In this document: piece after piece, positions 11,598-26,300 of the stretch
How the letters are laid out: each line of letters opens with the position of its first letter
Position numbering within the stretch: position 1 is the first letter of the stretch
Origin: Chrysomallon squamiferum
Lineage: Eukaryota; Mollusca; Gastropoda; Neomphalida; Peltospiridae
NCBI GenBank assembly: GCA_012295275.1
Contig: CM022665.1
Coordinates: 440,873-483,372 of the forward strand
DNA: 42,500 nucleotides
Reading direction: 5' to 3'
Notes under the pieces: model-generated
Told to the model about the DNA's origin: nothing
Database searches by the model: none
Seen by the model: only the letters and a program-made list of their open reading frames with translations
Translations under genes and position numbers: made by a program

Positions 11598-14500
11598 CAT
11601 TATATGTCATAATTATGTCAGTTTTGGTTATGTTACAACATTCCTTGCCTCATTTATTAACATTACTGTAATATCTAAATATCTAATTTACTGGTTTAGA
11701 AAAATGGAATAATGTATCAGAAGAGAGGTACATGTATATGTTATACTACACACTTTGGTTACCCCTGGCAACAAACGTTTTTGATCTGGAATGTTGTTTA
11801 ACAATCATTCATTTATTTAGTGCTGCTATTTTAGTCTTGTTCATTCATTTATTCAAGTAACATCAGATGGAATGAAGTTAATGAATGCATTGCAATTGTC
11901 AAAGAGTATTTATTTATGAAAGTAACTATTATGAATAATAAACATAACCAAACGTATTTTAACCTTAAATGTTTTAGACAAAAGTGAGTGCCATGTTTTA
12001 AATAATAAATAAATAAGGGAATGAACACATTGAAAAAAATGAAGTTTTAAAAAATGTTTGTATTCATTTTACAGTTTCATATAGCCAATTATTTTCACCT
12101 TGAATTTCATTATTTATATTAATTTGTCAGAATGAAAACCTTTTGTCTGATGTAAGTATTGAGAAAGCTTTGTTTTTGTATGGTTTTCTGAAAGAAATAT
12201 GTCTGTGCCTCTTACTTTAACCTTTCAGACTTAGTGTGAAATGAAGAACATTAACATTACTAAATTAACATTTTTCATCAGTACTTCCAAACTAGACATC
12301 ATCTGATTATATTATATTATATTTTTTTTATTATTAATATTATTAATTTTTTTTTTATATTCTGCTTTTATTCAGGAATTTTTTTCTTTGAAATATGCAT
12401 TAGACTGCCTTCAATATAAATGGGTTTTTTTTAGTTAATTATATTTGTTTATAATTTTTAACGTAATTTACAAAACTGAATCATGGTATAATAGATTAAA
12501 TACAAATCAGTAGTATCAATAAACCCAGTAACATATCTGAAGCCATGTTCCCAAAGTTGTCATTATGTATCACTAACATGTTGTTGACAAAATGTTCATG
12601 ATCTCGAAAGTGTCTATGAATGTAATTAGCCTGTGATATCTGTATTAACACCTGTTGTGTGTTGTGTGGTTTAAAGTCTGTCACAATCAAGCATGACACA
12701 GATCGTGCATTTTGCACATGGGATGAAAATGCTATGTTGATGATCACTAACACCTTCTGCTAATGCTTAAAATGTATGGCTGTAAAATTTTGGTAATTGT
12801 TTAGGACCATCTTCGTGTGGTTGGTCAGCCATGTTTACTTGCTAACTGACCATTAGTCCATGAGACTGGTTCAGTTGTGGTAACAAATTGATGAACAGAT
12901 CCCATGTTGATGTTGCTAAAATATTGTTTATGAGGCATCTGTGAAAATGGTTAAATCAGGTTCTTCAGACATTTTATAATTTGCCAGCAACTGATTTTTT
13001 CATAAGAGTGCATGACTGATTCTTCAGTTGAATGTAATATAAATAAAGATTAATGTAGTTTACAGTAATAATGTTAAACGATATGCTTTATTATACTTAT
13101 GGCAAGTGAGCTGTTTGGGTACAACATTTTTATTTTAATAAAATATTATGTTTTCAACAAAATACATATAAATAAATAGAACTTTTCATCACTTTGCTAT
13201 TCAAACTTCAAACATAGGCACCAGAATTGTGCACTTCAAACAACATTGTGATGATAAGAAAACAACTTTTAATTACAGTTGTTACGTTGTTGTTCGAGCA
13301 GTTTTATAAAGTTATTTTAATCTTTATGATACTAACAATGGACATCTTCTGGAACATGGCCCCAGAATTGTTAACTGTTCTGCTTAACTAAATTTATAGC
13401 AAAAATACAAATGGGTAGTCTCTGATAATACTTCGTATGTTCTGTCTAAACTAAAAGGATAAGTAATTACATGCATACATGCTGTATATAAGAACAAAAG
13501 AAGACAGTGGCTATAGTATTAACCAGTTAAGATTTAGTTTTAAGTAGAAGACAGCAAATTGACTAAATGAAACCAGTCGTATATAAAGTGTGACTATCTA
13601 AATAATGAGAATTTTTGTTTTCTTGCATGTGCATATTCAAACTGAATTCTGTAATGCTGTCTTTGTATTAATTTATTTATTTTAAATATTATTATTTTTC
13701 TGTATCTCTTTATTTTTTTAAACCACTGAATGCATGTACCAGATCTTTTGACTTGTGTTTGCAGAATATCTTGACCAAACAAAAAAGAAAATTAGATAAA
13801 AGATAATTTATACAAAATAGTAGGATCATTCATTATAACATGGAGCTTGCAAAAAGGCTTGTAGAAAAAGAAAAAAATAAGATTATGAATATGCTCTTTT
13901 TTCTACATTTCTGCTTATTTAATTCAAAGCAAAACAAAAATCTTTATGCTTGCAAATACAGTTAAGAATCAAATTTAAATAATCATTATCTAAACATGAA
14001 TAAAGCTTGTTTTAGTACTACGCAAGCAGTTATAATTATTTTATTTATGTAGATTAGAAAATGATGGCTGTAAAAATACATGGGTGTTGGGGAAAATGGC
14101 ATCTATTCAAACTTTTCTTAAAATATGTTTTTGACACTGGAAAAAGAAGTAATAATAATGAAAATAGTAATAATGATGATGATTTGGATATAGTCAATTT
14201 AATAATAATCATAATTTAGTTAACATAAATATTAATAATGAGAATTTAAAAATTTGTGTCGTGTTCATAGCATTTTTAGTTGCATGGTTTGTGTGCCATA
14301 CATCCAGTTTTCAAGCCTGTTCTGGATTTTATTTAGAAGATAATTTCTCAATTTGTATATGTATTTATTATTAATTAAATTAATTAATCATTTATTTATT
14401 CCATTTTGAAATAAAAACTATCTAAGATTATAGAATTGTTTTAATTGAGTTGTTTACATATTGTATTTTATTATGTTCAGCAACCAAATTCTATAACAGC

Positions 14501-17500
14501 TGCTCATGTAATTAACATTTCCATATCTACATTTTTCATCCTGGAATGTTATATTTTGTATTCAAAAATGGTTTCAATCCACATTTCAAAACATCAGTTA
14601 TACAGCCATTATCTTGTTTGAATGTGTTGTCACTTTGACCATGTATTTACTCCCAAATTTATCTATTATTGGCTTATTCTATTATTTAAACAATTTGAGT
14701 TCAAAATATATTACGTAAAACTTGTTTGGTATTTGAAGTTTTGTTGATAGGTTATTAATTTGTTACAGGCATCTAATCGTCAGGTAATTTATCCCCCCAA
14801 AAAATAATGATAAAATTAAAAAAGTGTATTTATTGTGAAAGAAATTATTTCAGGTGCGTAATCTGTTTTTCAATGATGGAGTAAGACGTATTGACTACAT
14901 ACTTGCTTGGAATGTCAAGTCAAAAAAACAGGAGGAGGCTCAACAAGCAAGAAAAATCTTTGAAGAGAATCTTATAAAAGAAGGACTGGAAATTGAACAT
15001 GATTTAGTATGTTAATAGTTTTCATCAATAATAAACTGATTTGATGCATATTATTTTACTGCAAGAAATTGTTGTTTTGTAAGATTTGTTAATGTTTTAA
15101 GACCAGTTATGTTTTATAAATTAATTTGGCATTAACAATTTATTATTATTTTATTTTGTTTTTAAATTTCAGTTTTATAAACTTATTTATTCTGTTTATT
15201 ATTTTACACAACAAATCATATTTAATTTATAAAATGGTTTACAATAAAAATTATTATTATTATTTTTGTTTTGTCAGCACACTTTATTTATAGTTTATTG
15301 CTTAATTATATCTGTTTTAACATAAATTTCATCTTTTCATTGTGGGAACTGAGTACTATATAGTTCTTATCTTTTATACAGATAAGTAATTTTTTTTTTT
15401 TGTAATATAAAAATATGAAAATGTATTTAATTATTTAGTGTAAAACTAGTTATTTCAAAACCTTATTTGTGTGTGAGTGCTGAACCATTTTTTGGCATTC
15501 TCAAAATCCCTAAAATGGGCTATTTTTTTGGTTTTATTTATTTTTCATTTTTCAAGCTAAATACTTTTAAATTTGGTACACTGTAGCTTGTCTTTTGCTG
15601 CATTATTTTGGTTTCTGTGACATATGCATTGAATAGTTTAAGTGAGACTTGCTGTGCAGAGGTGAAACTCAAATAATTACACAAAATAATGTTAATAAAA
15701 TTATATTATTTATTTTTATCTGATACATTATTATTCATAGTATTGTAAGAAATGTAAGAGCATTAGGAACTATTTTACTTTGATTCTCTATCATTTATTG
15801 ATTTACATAATAAAAAAAAAAATTGTTTTCTTCATTAAATTTTCATCCTATTTATTATAGAATGTTAATGGATGAATAAAGATCATACAAACCCTTCTTT
15901 AAGAGTACATTAATTTGAATCTGTTAAATACAATTTGTTTCTTGTTTTTTTTTTTTTATATTTAAAGTATATATTTAGCTTGTATCCAGAAAACCAAATA
16001 TGCCAAATAAATGGTTTGGCATGCACACACAACCTCTGATGCATGTTTTGGTAAGAATACAATTCTGCATTTACAGAGAGGAAAACATACTCACTTTCTA
16101 AAAATCCATGCTCCATTCAAACTGCTTTCTCGATACGCTGATCTTTTGAAGATCAGGATACCAATGAAACAGGTAGGATAACTTTTTTTAATTATTCATT
16201 ATTATTATATATTTTTAGCCAGTTTTGATGATTAATATTGCACTATAGATAACTGTTTTGCTTTATGTTTTATACTAGACTCATTTAAATATTCATAAAA
16301 TCTGTGTTTCAGTTGTGTCCGTTATTTTTATTGTAAGATCCAAAGATTTAAAAAATAGAAGTTCTTAGAATTTAAACAAAATATAAATAAATGCCATTGG
16401 TTATGCTTATTTAGATGGCTTGTTTGATGAAATTAAGGTATTTATTTAGTTTTTACTGAAAGTGGTTTTAAATGAGGTTATTCTAAAAATAAACAACGAA
16501 ATACTGATAAAAAATTTAATTCACATAGATTGATTATATAGATTTTTTCTGTATTTTGATTGTTTGTTAATGCTAGAAAATGTTATTGATCTTGCATAAT
16601 AATTTTTATGAAATATTTGCTTTAAACTTGTTAAAAATAAATTATTTATTCTCTTTCTTAGACTTTAGCTCTTCAACATATCAAGGACAAATATGAAGAC
16701 TGGGAGGTTAGAACAAGACTTTCTTAATTTTATTCTGTATTAAAATAACAAGCTTTTATTACCTCAGTGCTTGGCCAGATGGTCATAAAAATTGCCAATT
16801 CTGATTTGAAAACTTCCACAAATAATAGAAACACATTCAAAGTCTATTTAGTTGTAATTATTTTATAAGAACTTTTTTTATAGATAAGGAAAAGTGAGCA
16901 ACCATTAAAACACTTGTGTTAACATCAAAGAGCCGAATGCTTATTGTGGCAGTGTTTGGCATTTCACTGTATTTAGTTTAATTCCCAGCTTTCAGGATAC
17001 AGTAGACTCAGTATGGTAATTCTGTCATTATCAGTGGTTGTATAAAACTGTATTTAACATACATTAATAATATAATTATTTTTGACATGAAAGTATGCAA
17101 TGACATTTTTTATTCACTGCTAGATTAAAATTTAAAAAAATATATGTGCAGGGTTTTTATCTGTCAATATATTTGTAAAAGCTTATTATTATTTTTGGAA
17201 GTTGTTATTAAATTTAGCAGATTAAATATTTAAGAATTAATGAATGAAATGATTTCCTAAATGATTTCTGGATAAAACAAGACATTCAAGATAAAATATC
17301 AGTATTAACCTCTGTATTGAGTAAACCTTACACTTTTTGCTTATAAAACCCTCATTGGATAGACTCATCCTTTGTTATTTAAATAATAAAAAAAAAAAAA
17401 AACACTTACAAAAAGTAATATATCTGTAAACACACTAATTAGTATACTTTAAACATTAATTTTTTTGTATTTGAATAAATGATATACAGAAGCATAACAT

Positions 17501-19556
17501 TAGTCACTAAATAGTAGTAAGTTAAAAGAAAATACTGTAGCTTGAATTTTTCTTGTATTTTTCAACTTGTATGGATTTATAACCAAATCAAAATTAACAT
17601 ACTTGTTTAACCCTCCACATTATATTTCTTTTTGTTAAACATATTTATTTTTTTTATTTTTTTTTTCCCCTCATGTTTTAGTAAATTAGTCATTCTGAAA
17701 TGCTTTAGATATTAGAAATCTTTATTTTTGGTTATTTGTTGTTGTTGATACTTGTTGCATATTAATAAATTCATAGGTAGTGGCAAACAAATATGAAAAC
17801 TTTCATTTTAAGATTTTGGTTAAAACAATGTTCAAAATAGTGATCTGAATCATTTTTAGCCATCTAGTAACTCAGTAATATTATCAAGGATAATAATTGT
17901 TTTTATCAGGTATGGACATGGAGCAATATGATTTTACTATGCTGATATTATCCATAACTTAAAAAATATATTTATGGATTTATTTCAAATTTGAAACAAA
18001 GAAAGAACATATATTAGTATTTTCACTGATGAATTTTGAAACCTTCTGATATATTCCAACTGCCTGCATCTTCTTTTTGAGGGGTGGTCTCCTTTAAGAT
18101 CTGTTGTCTGTGAATAAGTCCATCTCTGTTCTCTCAGCCTTTTTCCCAGAACATTGCAGAAAGTCTTCTCTAAGAAAGACTCTGAAATGATTTTGTTCCA
18201 TTTCATATTATAAATATCAATATAGCCAAAAGCCTGTTCCAGAACAAGGTTTGTCAGCTTTGAATGCTGTAGTCTTGTTCAGTGTTCAGGATCCTCCACT
18301 CCATGAAATGTCCCTCCTGGCAGGAAGTCATCCTTGACCCTGTCTTCAGTGATGCTTAACAAAGAGCAGAAAACCTGATCCCTGAATTCAACATCAGAAA
18401 GGCTGAAATGATATTGTTCTAAACCTGAATGCTGTAATAGAAAAACTGCTTAAAATCAAGAAAGTTATGAAATTATGCACCAGATTCACAATTAATAAAA
18501 TCTGAACAGATATATACTTCTTTATATGCACAGTGTACATGATATAAAGTATATTATTAACGTTAAAAAATATTTTAAAAATTTAAAAAATACAAAAATA
18601 AAATAAAATTGCTATAGTTGTTTTACATGCTGAACCCACTTTAGGGGAAATTTGCCTTTTGCCACTTCCGGTTTCAGCATAATTTATTTTCTCCAAAATA
18701 TCAACTGACAACTGTATTATTACCAATTGGAAGCCTAAAATAATTTACAATGCACATGAAATGTTCTAAAATCATCTTTCATTATCATTTTCGAACAAAA
18801 GTACATGTCAGTGAAATTAATACTTTTTTCGCATAAATATTACTTTAATACTGAACTAAAAGGTAAACTACTTGTGCAGTTCTCCATTATTTTCACCTGC
18901 AGCTGTCTCAGCCATCGCCATATTGAAAGTTGCTTGCTTCCAACACGCGAGCAGTCAACTGGCTAAAACCGGATTCTCAAAGTTGTTAGTCACATCTCCT
19001 TTTTTTTTCTTTTTTTATTTAAAATAATGTTTTAACCACTATTTAATGCAATAATATGACTCTGAATAATTTAAATTACATCTAAAGTTCAAACATAAAT
19101 TCTGTGAAATTAAAGATAATAAAATAATAATGATAATAATAAATAAATAAATAAATAAATACGTAAATAAATTAAAATGAATTAAAATTTAATTCAAAGA
19201 AGGCAAAAATGGAAAAATCTGCCACTCTTTAAACTTGAAATATGAACAAATGTGGACAACACTGATAAATGTCAATTCATTATTGCTGAAACTACGTTTT
19301 ATGACTTAAATATTTAAAAAATGCACATGTGGGAAGTTATTCTATGATACAGAGGCACTGTATTTGTTCAAATAGTTTTAATGATAACAAGATGAAAAAT
19401 AGTTCCAATGAAACTTGATGGTGAAATATGACAAAATTGGTACAAATTACTTGATGGTATGAATGCTGGCTGCCACTACCTATAACATTAATATTTTATA
19501 GTAAGAACAAATCTTTATTAATAATGAAATATATATATATAGTGAGAATAGCCCCA

Positions 19557-19589
<33 letters not shown>

Positions 19590-20264
19590 ATATATGAAAA
19601 AAAATTAGTTAGTAAATGCTGCCAAATAATACTGTTATTGGGTGTTTGTTTGGTGGTCATTTTTTTTTTTTTCTTTTCTTTTTCTTTTTTTAATCTTCAT
19701 TTGTTGTTATATTTATTTATTTTATTTTAATTTTCTTCTTTTTGTCATGATTTTTATTTTATCAAATTCTTATTTGCTATGTAGAAAACAAACAAAACTG
19801 ATTTAAAATAATAAATGTGAAATAGTTTTAGGACGAAGTTATTGTTATGATTATTATTATTATTATTATTTAATTAATTAAATTGATTGGTCATAAATAT
19901 TTCTTTAGAATTGAATGTGACTAATTTACTAAATAATTGACTGCAACTGTATTTAAATAATAACAAATAACAAAAAGCATTGCTTATTGTTATATTTATG
20001 CTCCAGTTCTGTTAATTCAACTTTTTGTAATAATTAGATGTAGAATTTTGTTTTTTTGGATGTGCTCACTTTTATTATTAATTTTTTTCAGGGTTTTGAT
20101 ATTTTGATAAAAGTGAAAGTAAAGTTTTCCAACATTACATTTTTTTTTTTTTTTTTTTTTAATTGGTGATTTGGGAAACACTTGAAACAAGCACAAATTA
20201 AACCTAACAGTATTGAATTGTTGGTGTGTTGTTACATGTTTTAACAAAGTAACTACAAAGTATA

Positions 20265-20309
<45 letters not shown>

Positions 20310-23300
20310 TGTGTGAAATATTTAACAGAAAAATGTCACTAACATTTTTGTGCTTTTTCAATTTGTACCTACTTAAGAACAAAAACTCACATTAATAAAA
20401 GTGAAGGGATGATGTGAAAAATGTTTCTGCATGTTGCCCATCAAACTACGTTTATATTTTTACTATTTTATAAAATAAATTACTGACATTTGTTACAAAT
20501 TTTAAATTAATCATTTTAAATATTCTGTTGTGGGAATTTTAGCGGGAAGCTGAACAAGTGGTAAGATTTGAAATTGATTTTAAATTACCTAAGAAAAAAA
20601 ATACTTAATTAGCAATCTATCTTTCTTTCCTTTTTTTTTTTTTCCTTTTGTGTGAATCTAATGAATAGCCTGAACTAACAAAACTTAAAGATGCAAAATA
20701 CACTGAATTATTTCCCTTGGAAAACAAATCAATATTAAAATGCTGTAAACTTGTAGGTGGATGAAACAACATGTTATGTGATCAAAAGGAAGCCGGTATG
20801 GAATCTAGTGTTTGGTTTTTGGTTATAATTGTTCGCCAGCCATTTGTTAAACTGCACCAGTTTAATGTTTCAAATTTTGCAGTTATAAAATTTAGCAATT
20901 TAAACTTGCATGGATTTGAGACTGATTTTTATTTCCGTGATCATTTCATGCTTGCCACCTTTCAAGTATCAAAATGCATGTAAATACTGATTATTTGATT
21001 ACTAAATTCAGCTGTATTGATCTAAGAAATACCAAAATGATTTTGAATATTTGTACCATTAGTTCAATTTTTTAACAGTTGTATTTCCATAGTTTTTGTT
21101 GTTTTTTGCTTGGCAAATTCTTACTATTTCTCACATTTTTTATTTTTTCTGATTATTTCCATCTGTTTTTTTAAAAGTTTAACCATTAATTTTATGCTGA
21201 ACTAAATTACTTTAGTTGTTTTTATAGTTTCAAGTTATTATTCTGCTGTTAAAATTATTATTTTTTTTTTTTTTTTTTTACCTTCTAATTTATCAAGACT
21301 GTTTTCTTTTTTTAAAGGTAAATTTAGAATTTAGAATTTTACATTAAATATTTTCTTTATAAATTATTAGAATAGATTGGTTAATAAATGTATAATGATT
21401 ACATTGTGATTTTTGATTATTTTTACAAATTATATGTAAGTTATGCTCAGTATATATAATATATGAAATATTAAATTCATCTGTTTTTAAAAGAAAATTA
21501 AATTAATGGTCAAAGTATATTCATCATAATCTACAAAAAAAGATGAATTTGTGCCTGATAAAAGACCATAGCCAGTTCTCATATTAGTGATTTGCTGAAT
21601 CATTTTTCTAAAGCAAACTTTCAAAATAATTTTCTAACATACAGAGAGAGAAAAAATTAAGAAATGTGTCATGTATTTTGATGTCAGTGTTAATTACATT
21701 TTTAACAGGTAAGTTTTCTACATATTTGATAAAGATTCAACTTCTTAAAAATTGTTTTGTTACCAAACCAGTGTTCATTTTTATATTTTTATCAATAATG
21801 TTTTGTTTGTATATGTGATATATCTAAAGTGTTTGCTGCATGTATGTTGTATTCCAGTAAAAAAAAAGCCTTAAAATGTTAATCTGAAGTACAAAATTTA
21901 TAGGATATTTTTTCTTTAAAAAAAGTAATAAAATAAAATTTAATTGCAGAATAAATTAATATTTTAAATATAGTGAAAAAAACATTCATATAAGCCTCAG
22001 AATTTCATCAAATGTAGACATTTATGTCTGAAATGTAAGAAATAGAGGCATTACTGATTATAATAGGGATTACATACTAAAAGATTACAGTATAAATTTA
22101 ATTTTTAATTTAATTTTTATTTTAAATTTTAAATTCACACAAAGATACATAACTGTATACTGTGATAACATTAATGAAATAATTTTGTCAGTCACTTTAG
22201 GAATAATGGGGTTATTGGTATGCTATAACAAATTTAACATTAGCACTTCCTAAAATACCCAGACATGTTATCCCCATTGGTGGTTGTGCCAGTTGACCCC
22301 TAAAACAGAAAAATAATTTACGTTTGTAAATGTGTAAAATGTGTAAATATGTGACAGATATATTTAGTATGTCTTTGTATCTTCAGTATTTGCTGTGTGT
22401 TTGAGTTTAGATTAGTTTAAACAATAATTTAAATAAATATGATAAAGTTCAGTTACTATTAATTACATATATAAATATATTTATTTTTTAATTAAAAAAA
22501 CAAAAAACACAAAACAAGAAAAAACAACAAATTGTTATTATTTAGATTATTATTATTTAATGTCTATATCAGTAATGAAATTACCTAAATATGTAAGTAA
22601 ATTAAAGCTGACAGTTTTAATATCACAGACACAGAATGAGCAAAAACTATTTTTTGAGTCAGTATAGAAAATGTTTGAAATGTTTCTGTTAAACATTAGA
22701 CTTGAGAAAAGGTATCAAGATTTACAACACATTACAAAAAATCTGAATTAAAAGCGTAATATTATTAGATATGATAAGGTGATATTTTGACTTCAGAACC
22801 CAGTGAAAGGATTGTCAACTCGTTTGTGGAGTTCTGTCATTGGTTGCGTTCAGAAATTCATGACTCCATTTCAACTGGATGAGACAGTGCTGCCAAAAAA
22901 AAAGCGGCAGTATACTGCTCCATTCAGCATAGACAAGGAGTATCTGTAAGTACATCATGTACTTCTCATATATACTTGATAAAGCAGTTTCAGTAACTAA
23001 AATGAAAATAAGCTTTGTTTTAAAATAATGTGGGGGTTTCTTGTACATAGCTGTATTTATTGTTGTATATTTTGATACCCAGTAATTAAATAATAATGTT
23101 ATGCAGGTCTTTCAGGGATAAGGGATATACATTTTTGTTATTAGTTATAAAATTATCATATCAGTTCCTGATAATTTTCAAATTTTTAAATAAAATTTAT
23201 TAGTTATGAACCAGATTAAATGGTTGTTAAGTGATCAAAATGAACATTCTAGGACATACAGTTGTGTTGAGAATGGAAAAAGTTTATAAAATAAAAAATA

Positions 23301-26300
23301 ATTTCTTACCACAGCAGCCATGTTCCTGGGTTTTCAATATTGTTTGATAATCTTAAGCAGATATTTGACTATATAAATGATACAGCATCTATTACAACTG
23401 CATTTATAATTATGTTTTTATTTTTATTTTTTAATGTGGGTTTTTTTCTCCTTTTTTCTGTGATTTAGATTTGAAATTCCTGACAACAAAGATAAACTTT
23501 TTTCAAATGCCACAAGAAGCAGAATTGTAGACTTCATTTTGAGAAGAAAAGCTTTTACAAAAGAAGAAGAGAAAGCATACTCATTTGGTTAGTTTTTTTT
23601 TTATTAAAAACACTGTCTTTATATAATTATCATTTATTATTAGATTTATTATTTTTGTTGTATGTACAAAATCTTTTTTATTTACTTAGTCACTTTTTAT
23701 TATTATTTATTTTATTTATTATTACCATTATTATTAAGATTCTTTTTTTATTATTTTGAAATTTTATTATAAATATAATTATTATTTTTATTTATTGTTT
23801 AAGACGATTTTAACTATAAATATTGAGGGGTTTTGCATGTATTTTTTGTTTTTCAATGTTGATGTATTATTACAGGTTTTAAGAAGATGATGGCTGATGG
23901 GTACTATTCTGCAGCCTTACCTCTACATGAAGTGAGAATTATTCTTCTGTTGTTTTCTTAAACCAAATCAGAATAACACAAAGAAAGAAATTAATTGCAA
24001 TATTATTTAACATCTATAGTTTTAATTTTTTTAAATGAAAAATTCCTTTTTATACAGTGTATTTTTTTATCTTGATTAATGACTGAAATAGGAAGATTGT
24101 GTAAAAGTGATAACAAATATATATGATAGAAAAGTGTTTGTGACATTATGTCCATTTCAGACTATTTTCATAGCATATTTTCTGTTTTGAGATAGTTTTA
24201 TTAATTTCTACTTATTTTTATTGCTGTTGTTGTTATTATTATTATTATTATTATTGTCTAGGGTCACTGGAAGCCAGGATCAGCAGACAATCCAAGAAAA
24301 TTGCTGTTTGATTACTGGGCCAACTGGAGAAATTTTCTAAAATTCCAGCCACATGACTATATCAGGTTTAAACTTTAAATTTTATAGAACATGACATTTT
24401 TTATTTTTATCTTGTGATGCATTTTCATTATAATAATCAGGAATGGTAATTATCAGTGTGTATTATTGTCTTTGATTTTTGAAGTCATTCGCCTTCTTAC
24501 TTTTGTCAGTATTAATAAATTAGTTTTTCTTTAATGAAAGTCAGCAAAGCACCGAATTATAATAGATTTTTTATAAAAGGGAAACAATGTTCAATATAAT
24601 CAGTTGTAATTTTAAAATGTTTTTCAGAGAATATTTTGGAGAGAAGATTGCTCTCTATTTTGCCTGGCTTGGTTTCTACACAACTATGCTAGTTCCTGCC
24701 ACTGTTGTCGGTCTTCTGGTATTTTGTTATGGATGTGTCATCATGTACACCAACACTGCTACGTGAGTTATTACTCCAGATTTCATTGTTGTTTTGTTTA
24801 ATTAAACAATATTTTGTAGTTTTTACTGGAAGTACATGCAGCAGTAGTAGTTATAAAATAATAATCTTATGACAAGATTAAATCACAATAATATTAGTGA
24901 TGAATCTAATTATTATTGTTATTAGTGAGTCAGATACTTTTATTTCAGTTTCAGACCATATTATGTAACATTAGATCATCTTTATGTGGATATCATCTTT
25001 GTCAGTATAATATGATGTTAATTAAAATAAAAAGTGTTTGTGTTTCAGCTCTGAGTTATGTTCTGCTGATAACATAACAATGTGTCCACTGTGTGACAAA
25101 CAGTGTCCGTTCTGGAAACTCAGTGAGGCATGTTCTCACTCTGCAGCTAGCAGAATATTTGATAATGGTGCCACAGTCTTCTTTGCTGTCTTCATGTCAT
25201 TATGGGGTATTTGACACTTTATTCATTTATTAAAAAAATAAAATAAAATAATGAAATAAAAATTTTTTTGATCTCTTTTCTGTTCATATTAAAATATTTT
25301 TTTTTTTTTCTCAAAGGAACATTGTTTCTAGAGTTCTGGAAGAGAAGACAGGCAACGATACAGCACAAGTGGGATCTTACCAACTTTGTTCACGAAGAGG
25401 TATCTTTTCTCTGATTCTGTTTAATTATTAAAGTAATTACACGGTTAGTTGCACATTATCATATGTTTAAGGTGTGTGTGTGACAGTCTTGTTGGGGTCT
25501 GCAGTCTAAGCAGTATTGTTCAAATTAATAGAGGTATTTTTTATTCCACTGTGCATGTGCCTGTTGCTGGGTAATTCAAAGATGCAAATTGCGAGATCTC
25601 GTCAAACTACCCCTACTTAGTGGGCAAAGGCAATCATGCTGTAATGGGAGGCCATGACCATTGTTCAGTTATTAACTGTTCTAATCACAGCCAGTGCATA
25701 ATGGAAATGTTTGTGGGTAATCATTTCACATAGAAATGAAAAAGATTTTAATGTTACTACAAACATGAGTATTTGTTTGGCACATTTTGTATGTGGGAAG
25801 CCAAGAAACATGAGGACAGATCAGTATTTACAATATTGGTCCTCTGTCATTGATAACTGGTCCAAAGCTTCAAATTATAAACTATTTAAAAATACTGTCA
25901 CATTCGAGACACAGTTCAACCTTACAGAGAGAAAATACTGCTACCCACTGTTACAGCTTAGACTTTCAAATCATAATCTTCCTATTGAAACGGGAAGATG
26001 GAAAAATAAACCATTAGAGAATAGAATATGTCCATTGTGTAATAACTATGACATCGGAGAAGAATTTCATTATATATTTACATGTATGCTTATCAAGAAT
26101 CAAAAGAAATGTTACCTACCATTTTTCTGTCAATCTAAACCAAGCATTCATAATTTTTATAAAGTATTTAACTGAAAAAGCTGGTGCCCATAGAAAACTT
26201 TCTATTTTTGTAATTTAATCATGAATTGTTTCAAATCCTCTGGCTGATATATTGATATATTGTATATATGTTATTATTATATACATCATTGTAAATTTAC

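Larger units (their letters stand above)
16707..20542. other. Anoctamin intron 5 with repeats
   Basis: About 3.8 kb. A less AT-rich, complex segment at 18000-18470 has no recognised product. A possible MITE lies at 18664-18976. An A-run (19558-19587), a T-run (20142-20160) and (GT)n (20271-20315) follow. No further exon is supported. Confidence 0.5.

Noticed and set aside
19524-20395. Frames rich in Lys/Phe and poly Val-Cys or Thr-His
   Set aside because: They read through A-runs, T-runs and a (GT)n microsatellite.
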